Positions 6,306-6,656 of a stretch of DNA of 6,656 nt are shown in pieces (positions within the stretch are counted from its first letter, which is position 1; every line of letters starts with the position of its first letter). The stretch is from NCBI GenBank assembly GCA_030833265.1, contig JAURHO010000089.1, forward strand, positions 1 to 6,656, written 5' to 3'. The stretch is from Crocinitomicaceae bacterium (GTDB lineage: Bacteria; Bacteroidota; Bacteroidia; Flavobacteriales_D; Crocinitomicaceae). Both the position numbers and the translations under genes were made by a program. The notes under the pieces were generated by a model. The model did no database searches. It was not told the origin of the DNA and saw only the letters and a program-made list of their open reading frames with translations.

Positions 6306-6339
6306 TAAAAAAAGCCATTAATCTGAGACTAATGGCTTT
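6306..6339 (-). terminator. Intrinsic terminator after rplT
   Basis: On the minus strand AAAGCCATTA (6330-6339) pairs perfectly with TAATGGCTTT (6311-6320) across a 9-base loop, giving a 10-bp stem that runs into a seven-T stretch (6307-6313, partly shared with the stem). It lies 21 bases past the rplT stop and should end the rplT transcript. There is no T run in the plus direction. Confidence 0.85.
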
Positions 6340-6360
6340 AAGCTGATATAGTTTGCAAAC

Positions 6361-6656
6361 TTATTTTTTAACCGTCTCGATGATTGCTTTGAAAGCATCT
6401 GGGTGGTTCATGGCTAAATCAGCAAGTACTTTGCGATTTAATTCGATACCACTTTTGTGAACGGCTCCCATGAACTGTGAATAGCTCATACCGTGTTGGC
6501 GTGCGCCAGCATTGATACGGGTAATCCAGAGCTGGCGGAAATCACCTTTCTTATCTTTACGATCATTGAAGGCATAGACCAGAGAGTGAGTTACTTGCTC
6601 TTTTGCCTTTGTAAAAAGGCGGGAGCGCTGACCGCGATAGCCACTAGCTCTCTCAA
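6361..6656 (-). CDS. rplT: 50S ribosomal protein L20, 5' end outside window
   Basis: The last 97 residues and the TAA stop (6361-6363) are present. L20 proteins are about 115-120 residues, so roughly 17-20 N-terminal residues lie beyond the window edge. Recognisable L20 features include ASGYRGQRSRLFTKA near the visible start, the YAFNDRKDKKGDFRQLWITR segment, INAGARQHGMSYSQFM, and SGIELNRKVLADLAM near the end. L20 binds 23S rRNA early in 50S assembly. In most bacteria it is the last gene of infC-rpmI-rplT, and in some it represses that operon through its mRNA; the upstream genes cannot be seen here. The strong terminator just downstream fits a last-gene position. Confidence 0.96.
   Translation of the reverse strand, partial: ERASGYRGQRSRLFTKAKEQVTHSLVYAFNDRKDKKGDFRQLWITRINAGARQHGMSYSQFMGAVHKSGIELNRKVLADLAMNHPDAFKAIIETVKK

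Overview
The window looks like chromosomal DNA from a member of the Bacteroidota, most likely of the Flavobacteriia type; I cannot place it more precisely. The signs are A+T-rich sequence, no strong Shine-Dalgarno sequences ahead of the genes, promoters of the Bacteroidota form (TTTG / TAnnTTTG), several exported proteins or lipoproteins with short Bacteroidota-style signals, and a ribosomal protein S16 carrying a long Ala/Glu tail.

Layout from left to right. The first 1.4 kb is the 5' part of a minus-strand gene for a secreted CotH-family protein whose 3' end lies outside the window. It is divergent from a plus-strand gene (1469-2605) for a lipoprotein glycoside hydrolase of family 3, NagZ-like. 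That gene converges on the minus-strand operon rpsP-rimM (3900 down to 2658), and its apparent intrinsic terminator lies inside the 3' end of rimM. Upstream of rpsP, also on the minus strand, is a translationally overlapping pair: a lipoprotein of unknown function (6251-5379) and a membrane-bound initiating sugar transferase for surface polysaccharide (5382-3991). At the right edge is the 3' part of rplT (ribosomal protein L20), closed by a clear intrinsic terminator.

How the genes fit together. rpsP-rimM is a small-subunit pair: S16 is a component of the 30S subunit and RimM matures it. A textbook Bacteroidota promoter lies 61-85 bases upstream of rpsP. The usual downstream partners trmD and rplS are absent. 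The lipoprotein/sugar transferase pair and the GH3 lipoprotein are cell-envelope genes with no visible regulatory link to the ribosomal genes, and no other polysaccharide genes are in view.

The most unusual structure is the S16 tail: five 33-bp tandem units encode an 11-residue Glu/Ala repeat, and S16 reaches 236 residues against the usual 80-90. The second is the terminator embedded in the opposite-strand rimM coding sequence. I saw no mobile element, CRISPR array, tRNA or defence system, and nothing that amounts to a convincing new multi-gene system. All gaps between genes are shorter than about 110 bases.
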